Assembly: GCA_002869535.1 (NCBI GenBank)
Contig: PKUK01000003.1
Coordinates: 295,347-346,436 of the forward strand
From: Arcobacter sp.
GTDB taxonomy: Bacteria; Campylobacterota; Campylobacteria; Campylobacterales; Arcobacteraceae
Reading direction: 5' to 3'
Length of the DNA stretch: 51,090 nt
Shown piece by piece: positions 18,098 to 35,405 of this stretch. The number at the start of each line of letters is the position of its first letter. Position 1 is the first letter of the stretch. The translations under genes and the position numbers were made by a program. Below the pieces are notes generated by a model. It did no database searches. It worked only from the letters and a program-made list of their open reading frames with translations, and had not been told where the DNA came from.

Positions 18098-18655
18098 ATG
18101 ACATTTTATAATATACTAGACTTTATACTTATAGTTACTATCTCTTTTTTGATATATCACAGTTATATTCAAAAAAGTTATCTAAAGATATTTGACTACT
18201 TCAAAATCTTTTTTATACTTACTGTTTCTGCAAAACTTGCTGGCTTTACAGGCACACTTTTACAAAAATTTTATATAACAAAAGCAGATACTTATACTAC
18301 TTTGATACTAATTGCATTTGTGATAAACATTTTAATACTTTATTTTGGATGGAATATTTTATTGAAAATTTTTGCAAGTTTAGTAAATAGTGAAAAGATT
18401 AAATCTTTTTTTGCAAAGATTTTTACAATACTAGAAGTGACTATTTTGACAACTTTTCTACTATATATAACTATGCAATTTTATCCAGCTAAAAAATACA
18501 TCTATCCCACAATAAAAAAGTCTTATACCTATCCAAAAATAGAGCACTTCTATTCTCATTTTTTAAATGCTGATTTTATGATAATGATTTTAAATCAAGA
18601 TACTTCAACAAATCATAAAGAACTACTATTTAAAAGTTTTAAAAATAGTTTCTAA
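18098..18655 (+). CDS. CvpA-like integral membrane protein
   Basis: The 185-residue protein has four hydrophobic segments (about 5-22, 35-55, 68-92, 108-130) followed by a polar C-terminal tail. The layout and the opening DFILIVTISFLIYHSYIQKS resemble the CvpA/colicin V production family, which bacteria use in envelope maintenance. Similarity is modest, so the family name is tentative. It is transcribed from its own leaderless promoter right behind the lpd terminator. Its 3' end overlaps the convergent SGNH hydrolase gene by 17 bases. Confidence 0.55.
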   Translation: MTFYNILDFILIVTISFLIYHSYIQKSYLKIFDYFKIFFILTVSAKLAGFTGTLLQKFYITKADTYTTLILIAFVINILILYFGWNILLKIFASLVNSEKIKSFFAKIFTILEVTILTTFLLYITMQFYPAKKYIYPTIKKSYTYPKIEHFYSHFLNADFMIMILNQDTSTNHKELLFKSFKNSF

Positions 18656-19145
18656 GCTCTCTAGCCCATGCTATATAAGCTTTTGTATTAAGATGTAAGC
18701 CATCAGTAGTAAAACTACTTAAAAGGGCTTCATCTTGAGATAATGCCTTATTTAAATCTATATATGTCAAATCATTATTAGTACAATATTCTTGAAGTTT
18801 TATATTTAACTCTTTTACTTTTTTGTTAAAAGAGTTCATTTGGGTATAAAGTATAGATTGCACAATTACTTTTGAAGATGATTTTTCTAACTCTTTTAGT
18901 ATTTCAACATAGTTTTCAAAGATTTTGTCTAAACTTTTATAAGAGTTCATGTCATTAATACCAATCATCAGATAAATACACTGAGCATGCACTTCAGTAG
19001 CCAAATCCAATCTTGATAAAACATCCTTAGTAGTATCCCCATCATGACCAAGGTTTATAACTTTTTTAGGATAAAGTAAAGTATCCCATTCTCCCCTAGC
19101 AATTAAGGAGTCTCCTAACATAATGATGTCGATGTTATTTTTCAT
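18639..19145 (-). CDS. SGNH/GDSL-family hydrolase
   Basis: This 168-residue lipase/esterase-like protein shows the SGNH blocks: block I GDSL with Ser13, block II Gly in NLGHDGDTT, block III Asn in GINDM, and block V DGLHLN with the catalytic Asp and His. It has no signal peptide, so it probably works in the cytoplasm on small esters or acyl groups; the substrate is unknown. It overlaps the convergent CvpA-like gene at the 3' end. Confidence 0.8.
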   Translation of the reverse strand: MKNNIDIIMLGDSLIARGEWDTLLYPKKVINLGHDGDTTKDVLSRLDLATEVHAQCIYLMIGINDMNSYKSLDKIFENYVEILKELEKSSSKVIVQSILYTQMNSFNKKVKELNIKLQEYCTNNDLTYIDLNKALSQDEALLSSFTTDGLHLNTKAYIAWARELRNYF

Positions 19146-19230
19146 AATTACTCACTTTAATATATAGTATATTATACAAATAAAGTATTAAAAATAGTGA
19201 GTGAAGAAGTTATTAGTAGAATATTTTAAA

Positions 19231-19263
19231 CATAAGTAGTTTTATATTCCAAAACTACTTATG
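19231..19263 (-). terminator. Terminator of the YciI-like gene
   Basis: CATAAGTAGTTTT (19231-19243) pairs perfectly over 13 bases with AAAACTACTTATG (19251-19263). On the minus strand it follows the YciI-like stop codon by 13 bases, and TTTAAAATATT comes after it. Confidence 0.75.
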
Positions 19264-19276
19264 TAATTGTATATAA

Positions 19277-19564
19277 TTAAGCTTTAGGCATCACTTTTAT
19301 AGCCACGATTTGAATCTCTTCCATATCCCAAACTCCACCTTTAACATAAGGTTCATTTTCTAACCACTCGTTAAAAGCATCTTCACTCTCAAAGTTTGTT
19401 ACTACTGATGACCCAACCATAACATCATCTTAAATTAGTGCACAAGCACTTACTATTTTACCTTCTGCCATTAGCTTTTGTGTAGCTTCTACGTGAGCTG
19501 GTCTTGAAGCCATTCTTTTGTCAAGTGCGTTTTCATTATCATAAGCTATTACTAAATATTGCAT
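19277..19564 (-). pseudogene. YciI-like protein, interrupted by an in-frame TAA
   Basis: A full 95-codon YciI-family (dimeric alpha/beta-barrel) frame runs from ATG 19562-19564 to TAA 19277-19279. It includes the family landmarks ASRPAHVEAT near the N-terminus, MVGSSVV in the middle and NEPYVKGGVWD near the end. A TAA at 19430-19432 (codon 45) breaks it after SACALI. The following DDVMVGS resumes in the same frame. The lost residue is probably Glu (GAA to TAA), inferred from the acidic run after it. The 44-residue product should not fold. Confidence 0.75.
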
Positions 19565-19620
19565 ACTATTCCTTTAATTTTTTGCTAATTATAGCTAGAA
19601 TAGATGATAAAAATATAAAA

Positions 19621-20013
19621 TTAGTTGAAAATCATGCCATTTGCTATGGCAAAAGAGGCTGGGTAAAGTAGTACGTTAAAGTATCTAAAAAAGAGTGTGA
19701 TTTTAATGTTTATTGGCATTACTTCATGTATTTCTAAGCCAGAGCTTAGTTTTTGCATCATATTTATTTTAAATGCCATATCTAAAAACTTAATAACAAT
19801 AATTGAACTCATCCAAAAATTAAAATTATTGAGATAAACAGCTACGGCAATAGCATAAAAAAAACTTGCATGTAAGATAAAATATAAAAAAATATTTTTA
19901 ATATAAATTTGATAGTTGTTATAAATCAATCCATAAAGATTGTCGTGTTTTTGCCAATTTGATTCAAAAAGCTCAACAGCCATAAAAAGTAGGAGTAAGG
20001 AAAATAAATCCAT
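19621..20013 (-). CDS. Small integral membrane protein of unknown function
   Basis: This 130-residue protein has hydrophobic segments at about 3-13, 40-60, 65-78 and 105-125. It has no recognised motif. It follows rpoC on the same strand after a strong hairpin, so it may be transcribed by readthrough from the rpo operon. GGAG at 19991-19994 on the plus strand is not relevant to its start; no clear minus-strand ribosome-binding site is seen. I do not recognise the family. Confidence 0.55.
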   Translation of the reverse strand: MDLFSLLLLFMAVELFESNWQKHDNLYGLIYNNYQIYIKNIFLYFILHASFFYAIAVAVYLNNFNFWMSSIIVIKFLDMAFKINMMQKLSSGLEIHEVMPINIKITLFFRYFNVLLYPASFAIANGMIFN

Positions 20014-20025
20014 TTTAAGTAAGTA

Positions 20026-20049
20026 ACAATAGAGCTAAAGCTCTATTGT
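20026..20049 (-). terminator. Hairpin after rpoC
   Basis: ACAATAGAGC (20026-20035) pairs perfectly with GCTCTATTGT (20040-20049) around a four-base loop, directly after the rpoC stop codon. Only a weak T-rich tract follows on the minus strand, so termination may be partial. Confidence 0.6.
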
Positions 20050-28717
<8,668 letters not shown>

Positions 28718-28786
28718 TCACCTTGTCTAAAATTTGATTTTTTTTTGCTTTTTAGTATAAAGCACAAAAGCATCCTTAAAGGATAG

Positions 28787-28860
28787 GGTTAAAATTCCTT
28801 AGAATTTTAACCTTAGCCTTCAAAGATGCTATCTATATACAAGGCTCGTAAGCCTTGTAT
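28787..28860 (-). promoter_or_regulatory. Two perfect hairpins in the rplL-rpoB spacer
   Basis: GGTTAAAATTC (28787-28797) pairs with GAATTTTAACC (28802-28812), and ATACAAGGCT (28837-28846) pairs with AGCCTTGTAT (28851-28860). AGCATC upstream of the first can pair with GATGCT between the two. Such structures between rplL and rpoB usually serve as a partial terminator or an RNase processing site that lowers rpoBC expression relative to the ribosomal proteins. Confidence 0.6.
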
Positions 28861-28887
28861 TACATAGAATAAATTACAAAAAAGTAA

Positions 28888-29262
28888 TTATTTTAATTCT
28901 ACTTTTGCACCAGCTGCTTCTAATTCTGCTTTAGCTGCTTCAGCATCTTCTTTTCCGATACCTTCTTTAACAACTGCACCAGCCTCTTCAGACATTGCTT
29001 TTGCTTCTTTTAATCCAAGACCAGTTAACGCTCTAATTGCTTTAATTACGTTAATTTTTTTGTCTCCTGCATCAAGAATAACTACGTTAAATTCTGTTTG
29101 CTCTTCACCAGCACCAGCTTCAGCAGCAACTGCTCCACCAGCAACTGCAACAGGTTGTGCAGATACACCAAATTTTTCTTCGAATTCTTTAACTAATTCA
29201 GATAACTCTAATACAGATAAACCAGAGATATATTCTAATACGTCTTCTTTAGAAATTGCCAT
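28888..29262 (-). CDS. rplL: Ribosomal protein L7/L12
   Basis: The 124-residue stalk protein is complete. It has the N-terminal dimerisation helices, an Ala/Gly/Glu-rich hinge around residues 40-55, and the C-terminal factor-binding domain with the signature [24 protein letters not shown]. It recruits translation GTPases. It lies downstream of rplJ and upstream of rpoB. Confidence 0.98.
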   Translation of the reverse strand: MAISKEDVLEYISGLSVLELSELVKEFEEKFGVSAQPVAVAGGAVAAEAGAGEEQTEFNVVILDAGDKKINVIKAIRALTGLGLKEAKAMSEEAGAVVKEGIGKEDAEAAKAELEAAGAKVELK

Positions 29263-29314
29263 TTCTTTTCCTTCTAATTTTTATTTTTAATTTTATTTAA
29301 ATAATTGTTGCTTA

Positions 29315-29806
29315 TTAAGCAGCCTCTTCTTCTTTTTTCTTTCTAAGAGCATCAAGCCCAATAGTAAAGTTCGTAACTGGAGCCATCCAAGTAGCTGCAA
29401 GCATACCAAGAAGTTGTTCTCTTGATGGTAATTTAGCAAATGCGTTAACTGTCGCAAGATCAGCAATTTTACCTTCAACGATACCAGACTTAATTACAAA
29501 TTTATCTTTGTTAGCAGATGCAAAAGTATCAGCAGTTTTACAAGCTGAAACTTGATCTTCTGACCATAAAAAAATGTTTGTACCAGATAATTCAATATCA
29601 CCTAATTGCGCATTCTTAACAGCAACAGTAACAAGAGTATTTTTTGCAACTTGAACTTTAGTTCCATTGATTTTTGCTTCTTTTCTTAATTCTTCTAACT
29701 CTTTATGAGATAGACCTTTGTAATCACAAACTACGATAGCTTGAGACTCTTTAAATTCAGAAGTTAAGAAATCAACGATTTCTGCTTTTTGTTGTTTAGT
29801 CATCAT
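29315..29806 (-). CDS. rplJ: Ribosomal protein L10
   Basis: The 163-residue L10 anchors L7/L12 dimers to the ribosome. The N-terminal globular domain has the typical VVCDYKGLSHKELEELRKE and NTLV segments. The C-terminal helix that binds L7/L12 ends in the charged RKKKEEEAA. The preceding spacer is long and structured, as expected for an L10-regulated leader. Confidence 0.97.
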   Translation of the reverse strand: MMTKQQKAEIVDFLTSEFKESQAIVVCDYKGLSHKELEELRKEAKINGTKVQVAKNTLVTVAVKNAQLGDIELSGTNIFLWSEDQVSACKTADTFASANKDKFVIKSGIVEGKIADLATVNAFAKLPSREQLLGMLAATWMAPVTNFTIGLDALRKKKEEEAA

Positions 29807-29973
29807 AATATATTTCCCCCTTTCAAAACATCCAACTTCGGCGGGTTTTACAAGATACGGGGGTATCTAACCAGCTGTCTTCAGTTTTATCTCAGTGCTT
29901 TGAATAACACTCAAAAATATTGATTATATCAACATATTTGAATGTTATTAAATAAGGATTAACTCCTTATTTA
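29807..29973 (-). promoter_or_regulatory. rplJ leader, with a hairpin over the rplA stop codon
   Basis: The spacer between rplA and rplJ is 160 bases long. On the minus strand it opens with a perfect hairpin of TAAATAAGGA and TCCTTATTTA arms (29949-29958 with 29964-29973) that includes the rplA stop codon. A TATAAT box follows, then a GC-richer folded region before the ribosome-binding site AAGGGGG. The position and size match the L10-binding autoregulatory leader of other bacteria. The details of the L10 site are inferred. Confidence 0.5.
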
Positions 29974-30665
29974 ATATCCATAACTTCTAGCGCTTCTAAT
30001 TTAATAGAAGGTGACATAGTTAGTGAAATTGCTGCATTAGTAACAAATCTACCTTTTGCAGTTGAAGGTTTAGCTTTATTGATAGCTGCGATAAAAGCTT
30101 CAATATTTTCTTTAATAGCTTCATTTGAAAAAGATACTTTTCCAACTGCTGCTTGCATATTACCTTTTTTGTCAACTCTATATGTAACTTGACCACCTTT
30201 AGCATCGTTAACAGCTTTTGATACATCCATAGTAACAGTTCCTGTTTTAGGATTAGGCATTAAACCTTTTGGCCCTAAAATTCTACCGATTTTACCAACC
30301 ATACCCATACAATCAGGAGTTGCTATTAAAACATCAAAATCAATGTTTCCAGCTTGAATTGACTCTACTAAATCATCATTTCCAACAATATCTGCACCAG
30401 CTGCTTTAGCTTCGTCCATTTTTGTTCCCTTAGCGAAAACTGCAACTCTAACAGTTTTACCAGTACCATGAGGAAGAACAACTGCACCTCTGATCATTTG
30501 ATCAGCGTGTCTTGGATCTACATTAAGATTAAGTGCAACTTAAACACTTTCATCAAATTTAGCTGATTTTAACTCTTTTACACAATCTACTGCTTCTGCT
30601 AATGTGTAACTTTTATCTTCGATTTTTTCTAATAAACTTTTATATCTTTTTGAAATTTTTGCCAT
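29967..30665 (-). pseudogene. rplA: Ribosomal protein L1, interrupted by an in-frame TAA
   Basis: L1 forms the L1 stalk and represses its own operon. A 232-codon frame runs from ATG 30663-30665 to TAA 29967. It starts [18 protein letters not shown] and passes KFDESV, then meets TAA at 30540-30542 (codon 42), and continues in frame as [18 protein letters not shown], the classic L1 block. The family has Glu at the stop position (ESVEVALNL), so GAA to TAA explains it. The remaining long frame from Met 30497 gives 176 residues lacking the N-terminal domain strand. L1 is dispensable in E. coli but with slow growth. Confidence 0.93.
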
Positions 30666-30736
30666 TTTATTCTCCGCAATTTATTTTTTTTGCTACCGCC
30701 GTTTAAGCCTGGTGGTAAGGCCAATGAAAAGAAATA

Positions 30737-31162
30737 TTAAATTTCTGTTTCAATACCCATAGATCTAGCAGAACCTGCAACTATTTTAGCAGCTTGTTCT
30801 CTATCATCTGTATTTAAATCTTTGATTTTCATATCAACGATTTCCATTACTTGATCTTTAGTTAATTTACCAATTTTATTTTTAAGTGCGTTGTCGCTAC
30901 CTTTTTTAACACCTGAAGCTTTTTTAATTAAATCAGTCATTGGTGGTTGTTTAACTACAAATGTAAAACTTTTGTCTGTGTAGTAAGAGATTTCTACAGG
31001 AATATTAAATCCTGCTTTATCTTTAGTCTTTTCATTGAATGCTTTACAGAATTCCATGATATTGATTCCTCTTTGTCCAAGTGCTGGACCAACAGGTGGT
31101 GATGGGTTAGCAGCACCAGCAGGAATTTGAAGTTTTAAAACACCAGCTATTTTTTTAGCCAT
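30737..31162 (-). CDS. rplK: Ribosomal protein L11
   Basis: The 141-residue L11 is complete. The N-terminal domain has the proline-rich [28 protein letters not shown], and the C-terminal RNA-binding domain ends GSARSMGI. It binds the GTPase-associated region of 23S rRNA. It lies between nusG and rplA. AGGAGA precedes the ATG. Confidence 0.98.
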   Translation of the reverse strand: MAKKIAGVLKLQIPAGAANPSPPVGPALGQRGINIMEFCKAFNEKTKDKAGFNIPVEISYYTDKSFTFVVKQPPMTDLIKKASGVKKGSDNALKNKIGKLTKDQVMEIVDMKIKDLNTDDREQAAKIVAGSARSMGIETEI

Positions 31163-31259
31163 CTTTTCTCCTTTAAAATTTGTTGTTTAATGATTTAGAC
31201 ATTAGGCAAGAAAACTCAGAAGCTAATTTTATTGCCTAATGTCTATGTTTATTTAGTAG

Positions 31260-31787
31260 TTATACTACTCTTTCTACTTGTGTGTAAGAAATCTCTACTG
31301 GAGTATTTCTTCCAAAAATTGATACATTTAATTTTAAAACACCAGAAGCTATATCAAACTCTTCTACGATTCCGTTAAAGTTTGCAAATGGTCCTTCATT
31401 TATTCTAACCATTTCTCCTTCATCAAAAGAAACTTTTGGTTTAGCAGCAGCTCTATTATTAACTTTATCTAAAATAGAATTAATATCTTTTTCAGATAAA
31501 GGAGTCGGTTTTTTAGACTCACCAATAAATCTACCTACTTTTGGCATTGATTGAATTCTATGCCATAAAGCAGTATCTAAATCAATTTTAGCAAAAGCAT
31601 ATGCTGGATATAAAGGTCTTTCAACTATTGTTTTATTACCTTTTTTTACTTCAATTAAATCTTCAGTAGGAACTAAAACTTCAGCAATTTTTTCATCAGC
31701 CATCTCTTGAGCCAATCTCTCTAATGCTCTTTTAACTGTTAATTCACTTCCTGAGTGTGTTTGTATTGCGTACCATAAATGTGCCAT
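31260..31787 (-). CDS. nusG: Transcription elongation/antitermination factor NusG
   Basis: The 175-residue NusG has the N-terminal domain that binds RNA polymerase (start WYAIQTHSGSE, then YPAYAFAKIDLD) and the C-terminal KOW domain (GEMVRINEGPFANFNGIVEEFD). It links RNA polymerase to Rho or the ribosome. The gene follows secE by nine bases in the conserved secE-nusG-rplK order. Confidence 0.98.
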   Translation of the reverse strand: MAHLWYAIQTHSGSELTVKRALERLAQEMADEKIAEVLVPTEDLIEVKKGNKTIVERPLYPAYAFAKIDLDTALWHRIQSMPKVGRFIGESKKPTPLSEKDINSILDKVNNRAAAKPKVSFDEGEMVRINEGPFANFNGIVEEFDIASGVLKLNVSIFGRNTPVEISYTQVERVV

Positions 31788-31796
31788 TTTAATTCC

Positions 31797-31979
31797 TTAG
31801 TTCATTACTGACGATAAGCTAAATGACATTACCGCATCAATTAGAGCTAAAAACAGTGATATAACTGTTACAACAACAAAAACAGAAATATAAGCAGATC
31901 TAATTTGCTCTTTTATTGGGAAAATTACTTTTCCTATCTCTTCTTTTGCATTCTTATAATATGTTTTTAACTTACTCAC
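31797..31979 (-). CDS. secE: Preprotein translocase subunit SecE
   Basis: The 60-residue SecE has one membrane segment (about 30-52) after an amphipathic N-terminal helix with the typical EEIGKVIFPIKEQI. It is the short single-span form. It stabilises SecY in the plasma membrane. The position next to nusG is universal. Confidence 0.96.
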   Translation of the reverse strand: MSKLKTYYKNAKEEIGKVIFPIKEQIRSAYISVFVVVTVISLFLALIDAVMSFSLSSVMN

Positions 31980-32059
31980 AATCTACTCCAGAGTTATAAT
32001 TATTTAGCTTATAAATATTTTTTAAAAAAGTTATTTCTACTACTTTAAGAAATATTTAG

Positions 32060-32135
32060 TGGCAGGCCAGGAGGGACTCGAACCCCCAGCCATCGGATTT
32101 GGAATCCGGCGCTCTACCATTGGAGCTACTGACCT
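32060..32135 (-). tRNA. tRNA-Trp (CCA)
   Basis: The 76-base cloverleaf includes an encoded CCA end. The acceptor arms AGGTCAG and CTGGCCT pair with one G-U. The anticodon stem CCGGA/TCCGA encloses TTCCAAA with anticodon CCA. It sits between rpmG and secE, as in other Campylobacterota. The D-loop has C at position 14 instead of the usual A. Confidence 0.96.
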
Positions 32136-32166
32136 GCTTAAAAAGATAAAGGGGTTAAGTAAAGTC

Positions 32167-32334
32167 TTACGACTTTAACTTAACTTCTTTATGAATAGTG
32201 TGTTTTCTCAATCTCGGACAATATTTGTTAACCTCAAATTTCTCAGTGTGAGTTTTTGGGTTCTTCCAAGTAGTGTAGTTAATATCTCCACTTTCTTGAC
32301 ATTTTAATCCGATTTTTATTCTAACTGCTGCCAT
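32167..32334 (-). CDS. rpmG: Ribosomal protein L33
   Basis: The 55-residue L33 starts [20 protein letters not shown] and ends [12 protein letters not shown]. It is short and basic. Only single cysteines remain at the positions of the two CxxC pairs (CQES and YCPR), so a zinc site is unlikely. It lies 8 bases after tuf and before tRNA-Trp. AAGG precedes the start. Confidence 0.95.
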   Translation of the reverse strand: MAAVRIKIGLKCQESGDINYTTWKNPKTHTEKFEVNKYCPRLRKHTIHKEVKLKS

Positions 32335-32342
32335 ATTAATCC

Positions 32343-33551
32343 TTATTTGATAACTTCAGCAACAACTCCAGCACCTACAGTTCTACCACCTTCTCTGATA
32401 GCGAACTTAGTACCTTTTTCAAGAGCAATTGGTGCAACTAAACTAACTGTCATTTCTACATTATCCCCAGGCATAACCATTTCAGTTCCCTCAGGTAAAG
32501 TACAAGAACCAGTAACGTCTGTTGTTCTTACATAAAATTGTGGTCTATATCCAGAGAAAAATGGAGTATGTCTTCCACCCTCTTCTTTAGAAAGGATATA
32601 AACTTCTCCTCTAAATTCTGTATGCGGAGTAATTGTTCCTGGCTTAATAAGAACTTGTCCTCTTTGTACATCTTCTTTTTTGATACCTCTTAAAAGAATA
32701 CCTGCATTATCTCCAGCTTGACCTTCGTCCATTTCTTTTCTGAACATTTCAATACCAGTTACAGTAGTTTTTCTTGTATCAGTAATACCAACAATTTCGA
32801 TTTCTTCGTTTAATTTGATAGTACCTTTTTCGATTCTACCAGTAACAACAGTTCCTCTACCTTGAATAGTAAATACATCTTCAACAGGCATTAAGAATGC
32901 TTGATCAGAATCTCTTTCAGGAGTTGGGATATAAGCGTCTACTTCATCCATAAGTTTATAGATTTTTTCAGACCACTCACCAGCAGTACCAGATTTTGCT
33001 TCTTCTAATGCTTGGAAAGCAGAACCAGCAATAATTGGAGTATCATCACCTGGGAAATCATAAGTAGATAATAATTCTCTAACTTCCATTTCAACAAGTT
33101 CTAACATCTCTTCTTTATCTTCATCATCAAGTTGATCTTCTTTATTTAAGAAAACAACGATGTAAGGTACACCTACTTGTTTAGATAATAAGATGTGCTC
33201 TCTAGTTTGTGCCATAGGTCCATCAGTTGAAGCGATAACTAAGATAGCTCCGTCCATTTGTGCAGCACCAGTAATCATGTTTTTAACGTAATCGGCGTGA
33301 CCTGGACAATCTACGTGTGCGTAGTGTCTAGTTTCAGTTTCATACTCAACGTGAGAAGTAGCAATAGTAATTCCTCTTTCTCTCTCTTCTGGAGCGTTAT
33401 CAATTTGATCATAATCCATTGTTGCTTGACCATTTTTTAGTCCAAGAACCATAGTGATCGCAGCAGTTAATGTAGTTTTACCGTGGTCAACGTGACCAAT
33501 AGTACCAATATTTACGTGTGGTTTACTTCTGTCAAATTTTTCTTTTGCCAT
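32343..33551 (-). CDS. tuf: Elongation factor Tu
   Basis: The 402-residue EF-Tu is complete. The G motifs are GHVDHGKT (G1), RGITI with Thr (G2), DCPGH (G3), NKED (G4) and GSAF (G5). An insertion [10 protein letters not shown] follows NKED. Domains 2 and 3 end with [15 protein letters not shown]. It delivers aminoacyl-tRNA to the ribosome. It is followed directly by rpmG and preceded by four tRNA genes, so tRNAs and tuf may share transcripts. Confidence 0.98.
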   Translation of the reverse strand: MAKEKFDRSKPHVNIGTIGHVDHGKTTLTAAITMVLGLKNGQATMDYDQIDNAPEERERGITIATSHVEYETETRHYAHVDCPGHADYVKNMITGAAQMDGAILVIASTDGPMAQTREHILLSKQVGVPYIVVFLNKEDQLDDEDKEEMLELVEMEVRELLSTYDFPGDDTPIIAGSAFQALEEAKSGTAGEWSEKIYKLMDEVDAYIPTPERDSDQAFLMPVEDVFTIQGRGTVVTGRIEKGTIKLNEEIEIVGITDTRKTTVTGIEMFRKEMDEGQAGDNAGILLRGIKKEDVQRGQVLIKPGTITPHTEFRGEVYILSKEEGGRHTPFFSGYRPQFYVRTTDVTGSCTLPEGTEMVMPGDNVEMTVSLVAPIALEKGTKFAIREGGRTVGAGVVAEVIK

Positions 33552-33584
33552 AGAATTTTTCCTTTAAAAGATTTAATTAAATTG

Positions 33585-33696
33585 CCCTCTGAGCAGATGA
33601 GCCCATAAGCTAATCTATTCAGAGGGGTGTTGTGAGACATTCACATAATTTAAATGTATGAATACAACTAAATTATACAAACGGGTCGCAATTATA
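33585..33696 (-). promoter_or_regulatory. tuf promoter region and leader hairpin
   Basis: Two minus-strand TATAAT boxes occur at 33691-33696 and 33672-33677. Downstream, in the leader, CCCTCTGA (33585-33592) pairs with TCAGAGGG (33619-33626), with an inner AGAT/ATCT extension. The hairpin ends 33 bases before the tuf ATG and may stabilise the mRNA or regulate it. Confidence 0.5.
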
Positions 33697-33788
33697 CTAT
33701 AAAAAAGATTACAAGGAGATTACATGTAGTAAAAGAGTTATAATTTTTGCTATCTATAACTCAGCTCCCAGAATCAATAAAAAATAAA

Positions 33789-33865
33789 TGGAGCGGGAGA
33801 CGAGACTCGAACTCGCGACAATCTGCTTGGAAGGCAGAAGCTCTAGCCAACTGAGCTACTCCCGC
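33789..33865 (-). tRNA. tRNA-Gly (UCC)
   Basis: The acceptor stem GCGGGAG/CTCCCGC is perfect. The anticodon stem TCTGC/GCAGA encloses CTTCCAA, giving anticodon TCC. The T-stem GCGAG/CTCGT has one G-U. CCA is encoded. Confidence 0.97.
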
Positions 33866-33873
33866 TCATTTAA

Positions 33874-33958
33874 TGGTGGTGAGGGAAGGATTTGAACCTT
33901 CGAAGCCGTAGGCGGCGGATTTACAATCCGCAGGATTTGACCACTCTCCAACCTCACC
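33874..33958 (-). tRNA. tRNA-Tyr (GUA)
   Basis: This class II tRNA is 85 bases long with a long variable arm. The acceptor stem GGTGAGG/CCTCACC is perfect, and the anticodon stem GCGGA/TCCGC encloses TTGTAAA, giving anticodon GTA. CCA is encoded. Confidence 0.97.
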
Positions 33959-34027
33959 GGTTGAAAATTATTAATCTGGTCTAGCGCTGTTCTTCATTTT
34001 GAAGATTTCGCAGACTTATAACTTATA

Positions 34028-34104
34028 TGGAGCTGGTGAAGGGAGTTGAACCCCCGACCTGCTGATTACAAATCAGCTGCTCTAGCCAACTGAGCTACAC
34101 CAGC
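34028..34104 (-). tRNA. tRNA-Thr (UGU)
   Basis: The acceptor stem GCTGGTG/CACCAGC is perfect, and the anticodon stem GCTGA/TCAGC encloses TTTGTAA, giving anticodon TGT. CCA is encoded. Confidence 0.97.
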
Positions 34105-34126
34105 ATATAAATATGTTTTACAAAAA

Positions 34127-34202
34127 TGGTGGCGCGGGGCAGAATCGAACTGCCGACACAAGGATTTTCAGTCCTTTGCTCTACCGACTGAGCTACCGAG
34201 CC
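34127..34202 (-). tRNA. tRNA-Phe (GAA), with a mismatch in the acceptor stem
   Basis: The cloverleaf is complete, and the anticodon loop CTGAAAA gives anticodon GAA. The acceptor arms GGCTCGG and CCGCGCC do not fully pair: T4 faces C69. Either G4 (GGCGCGG) or A69 (CCGAGCC) would restore pairing. A G-to-T change at position 4 (plus-strand base 34199) is one explanation. CCA is encoded. It may still function, but with a weakened acceptor helix. Confidence 0.93.
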
Positions 34203-34237
34203 ATCGTTTTTGGACTGAAATTATAATGTCTGTTTAA

Positions 34238-35398
34238 TTAATTCTTGCTTAAAGAGCTTACGAGATTCTTAAATTCCTCACCTCTATGCTTATATGAGGT
34301 AAATTGATCTAAAGATGCAGCAGCTGGAGATAGCATGCCTACGCTATTTTGAGTAAATATTTGATCGATTTTTTCAACTGCATTTTTTAATATTTTTAAA
34401 CCATAAAATTCTATACCAAACTCTTTTGATAAATGATGAATTTTTTCTTCATTTGAACCAATTGCAAATATTGTAATATCATAGTTTTTCAACTCTTCAA
34501 ATAGTGGCTTTAAATTTGCACCCTTATCATCTCCACCCAAAATAAGATTTATTTTTTTATTACTATAAGGTTTTAGTGCATTTATTGTTGCATCAACATT
34601 TGTTGCTTTACTATCATCAATCCAAAGTCTGTTTTTCTTATCATAAAACTCTTCAACTTTATGTTGGTCAATTACAAAAGAGTTTATAAGCTCATAGTCA
34701 ATTTCATCAAAAAGTATTTTTGAACTTGCAAGAGCCATTATTGAGTCCAATAAAAAAGGCTCTTTAAACTTTATTTTTTTCTTTTCTATTCCAAACTCTT
34801 TACATAAACAATAACTATTTTTATATGTAATAACTAAAGCATCAGTTTTGTAATCTTTATACTCTTGCGGAATAATTGCAATTTCACCCTCTCCCATAAA
34901 ATCAAGAGGTTTTAATTTTGCTTTTTTATACTCCTCAAAACTTCCATGCCAACTAATATGGTCTTCACTTATTGGAAGAAGTATATATAAGTTTGGTTTG
35001 GCTTTATTTGTGTAATGATTTGTAAATGAAGAGGTTTCCAATATCCAAAGATTTGCATCTTTGTCTAGGTTTGCCAGTGGAGTGCCAATATTCCCCCCAC
35101 AAACACTACCTCTTTTTTCTAAAAGTTGTTGACACATTTGTGTTGTAGTTGTTTTTCCATTTGTTCCAGATATCCAAATACTAAAAGGCATAATATCAGC
35201 AAATAAATCATACTCACTAATTACATTATTTGAATTTTTAACCATTTCATTAGCTGGCATAATACCAGGACTAACAACTGTTATTTCATTTGAAGACTTA
35301 TCATAAGTTTCAAAATCACTGTCATCATATAGTTTAACCTCATCAAAAGCTTCTTCTATGGCTTTTGCAGTTATACCCTTGCCTAATACTCTAATCAT
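34238..35398 (-). CDS. murD: UDP-N-acetylmuramoyl-L-alanine--D-glutamate ligase
   Basis: MurD adds D-glutamate to UDP-MurNAc-L-Ala in the cytoplasm. The 386-residue protein has the Mur-ligase ATP loop SGTNGKTTTT, the substrate-domain segment around EDHISWHGSFE, the DDSKATN motif, and the C-terminal domain signature LILGGDDKGA. It is somewhat shorter than the E. coli enzyme at the N-terminal domain. It follows mraY by seven bases on the same strand, the usual dcw-cluster order. Confidence 0.95.
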   Translation of the reverse strand: MIRVLGKGITAKAIEEAFDEVKLYDDSDFETYDKSSNEITVVSPGIMPANEMVKNSNNVISEYDLFADIMPFSIWISGTNGKTTTTQMCQQLLEKRGSVCGGNIGTPLANLDKDANLWILETSSFTNHYTNKAKPNLYILLPISEDHISWHGSFEEYKKAKLKPLDFMGEGEIAIIPQEYKDYKTDALVITYKNSYCLCKEFGIEKKKIKFKEPFLLDSIMALASSKILFDEIDYELINSFVIDQHKVEEFYDKKNRLWIDDSKATNVDATINALKPYSNKKINLILGGDDKGANLKPLFEELKNYDITIFAIGSNEEKIHHLSKEFGIEFYGLKILKNAVEKIDQIFTQNSVGMLSPAAASLDQFTSYKHRGEEFKNLVSSLSKN

Positions 35399-35405
35399 AT
35401 TTTCT

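Noticed and set aside
32290-32300. CQES instead of CxxC in L33
   Set aside because: L33 without zinc-binding cysteines is common, and the change is not of the G-to-T class.
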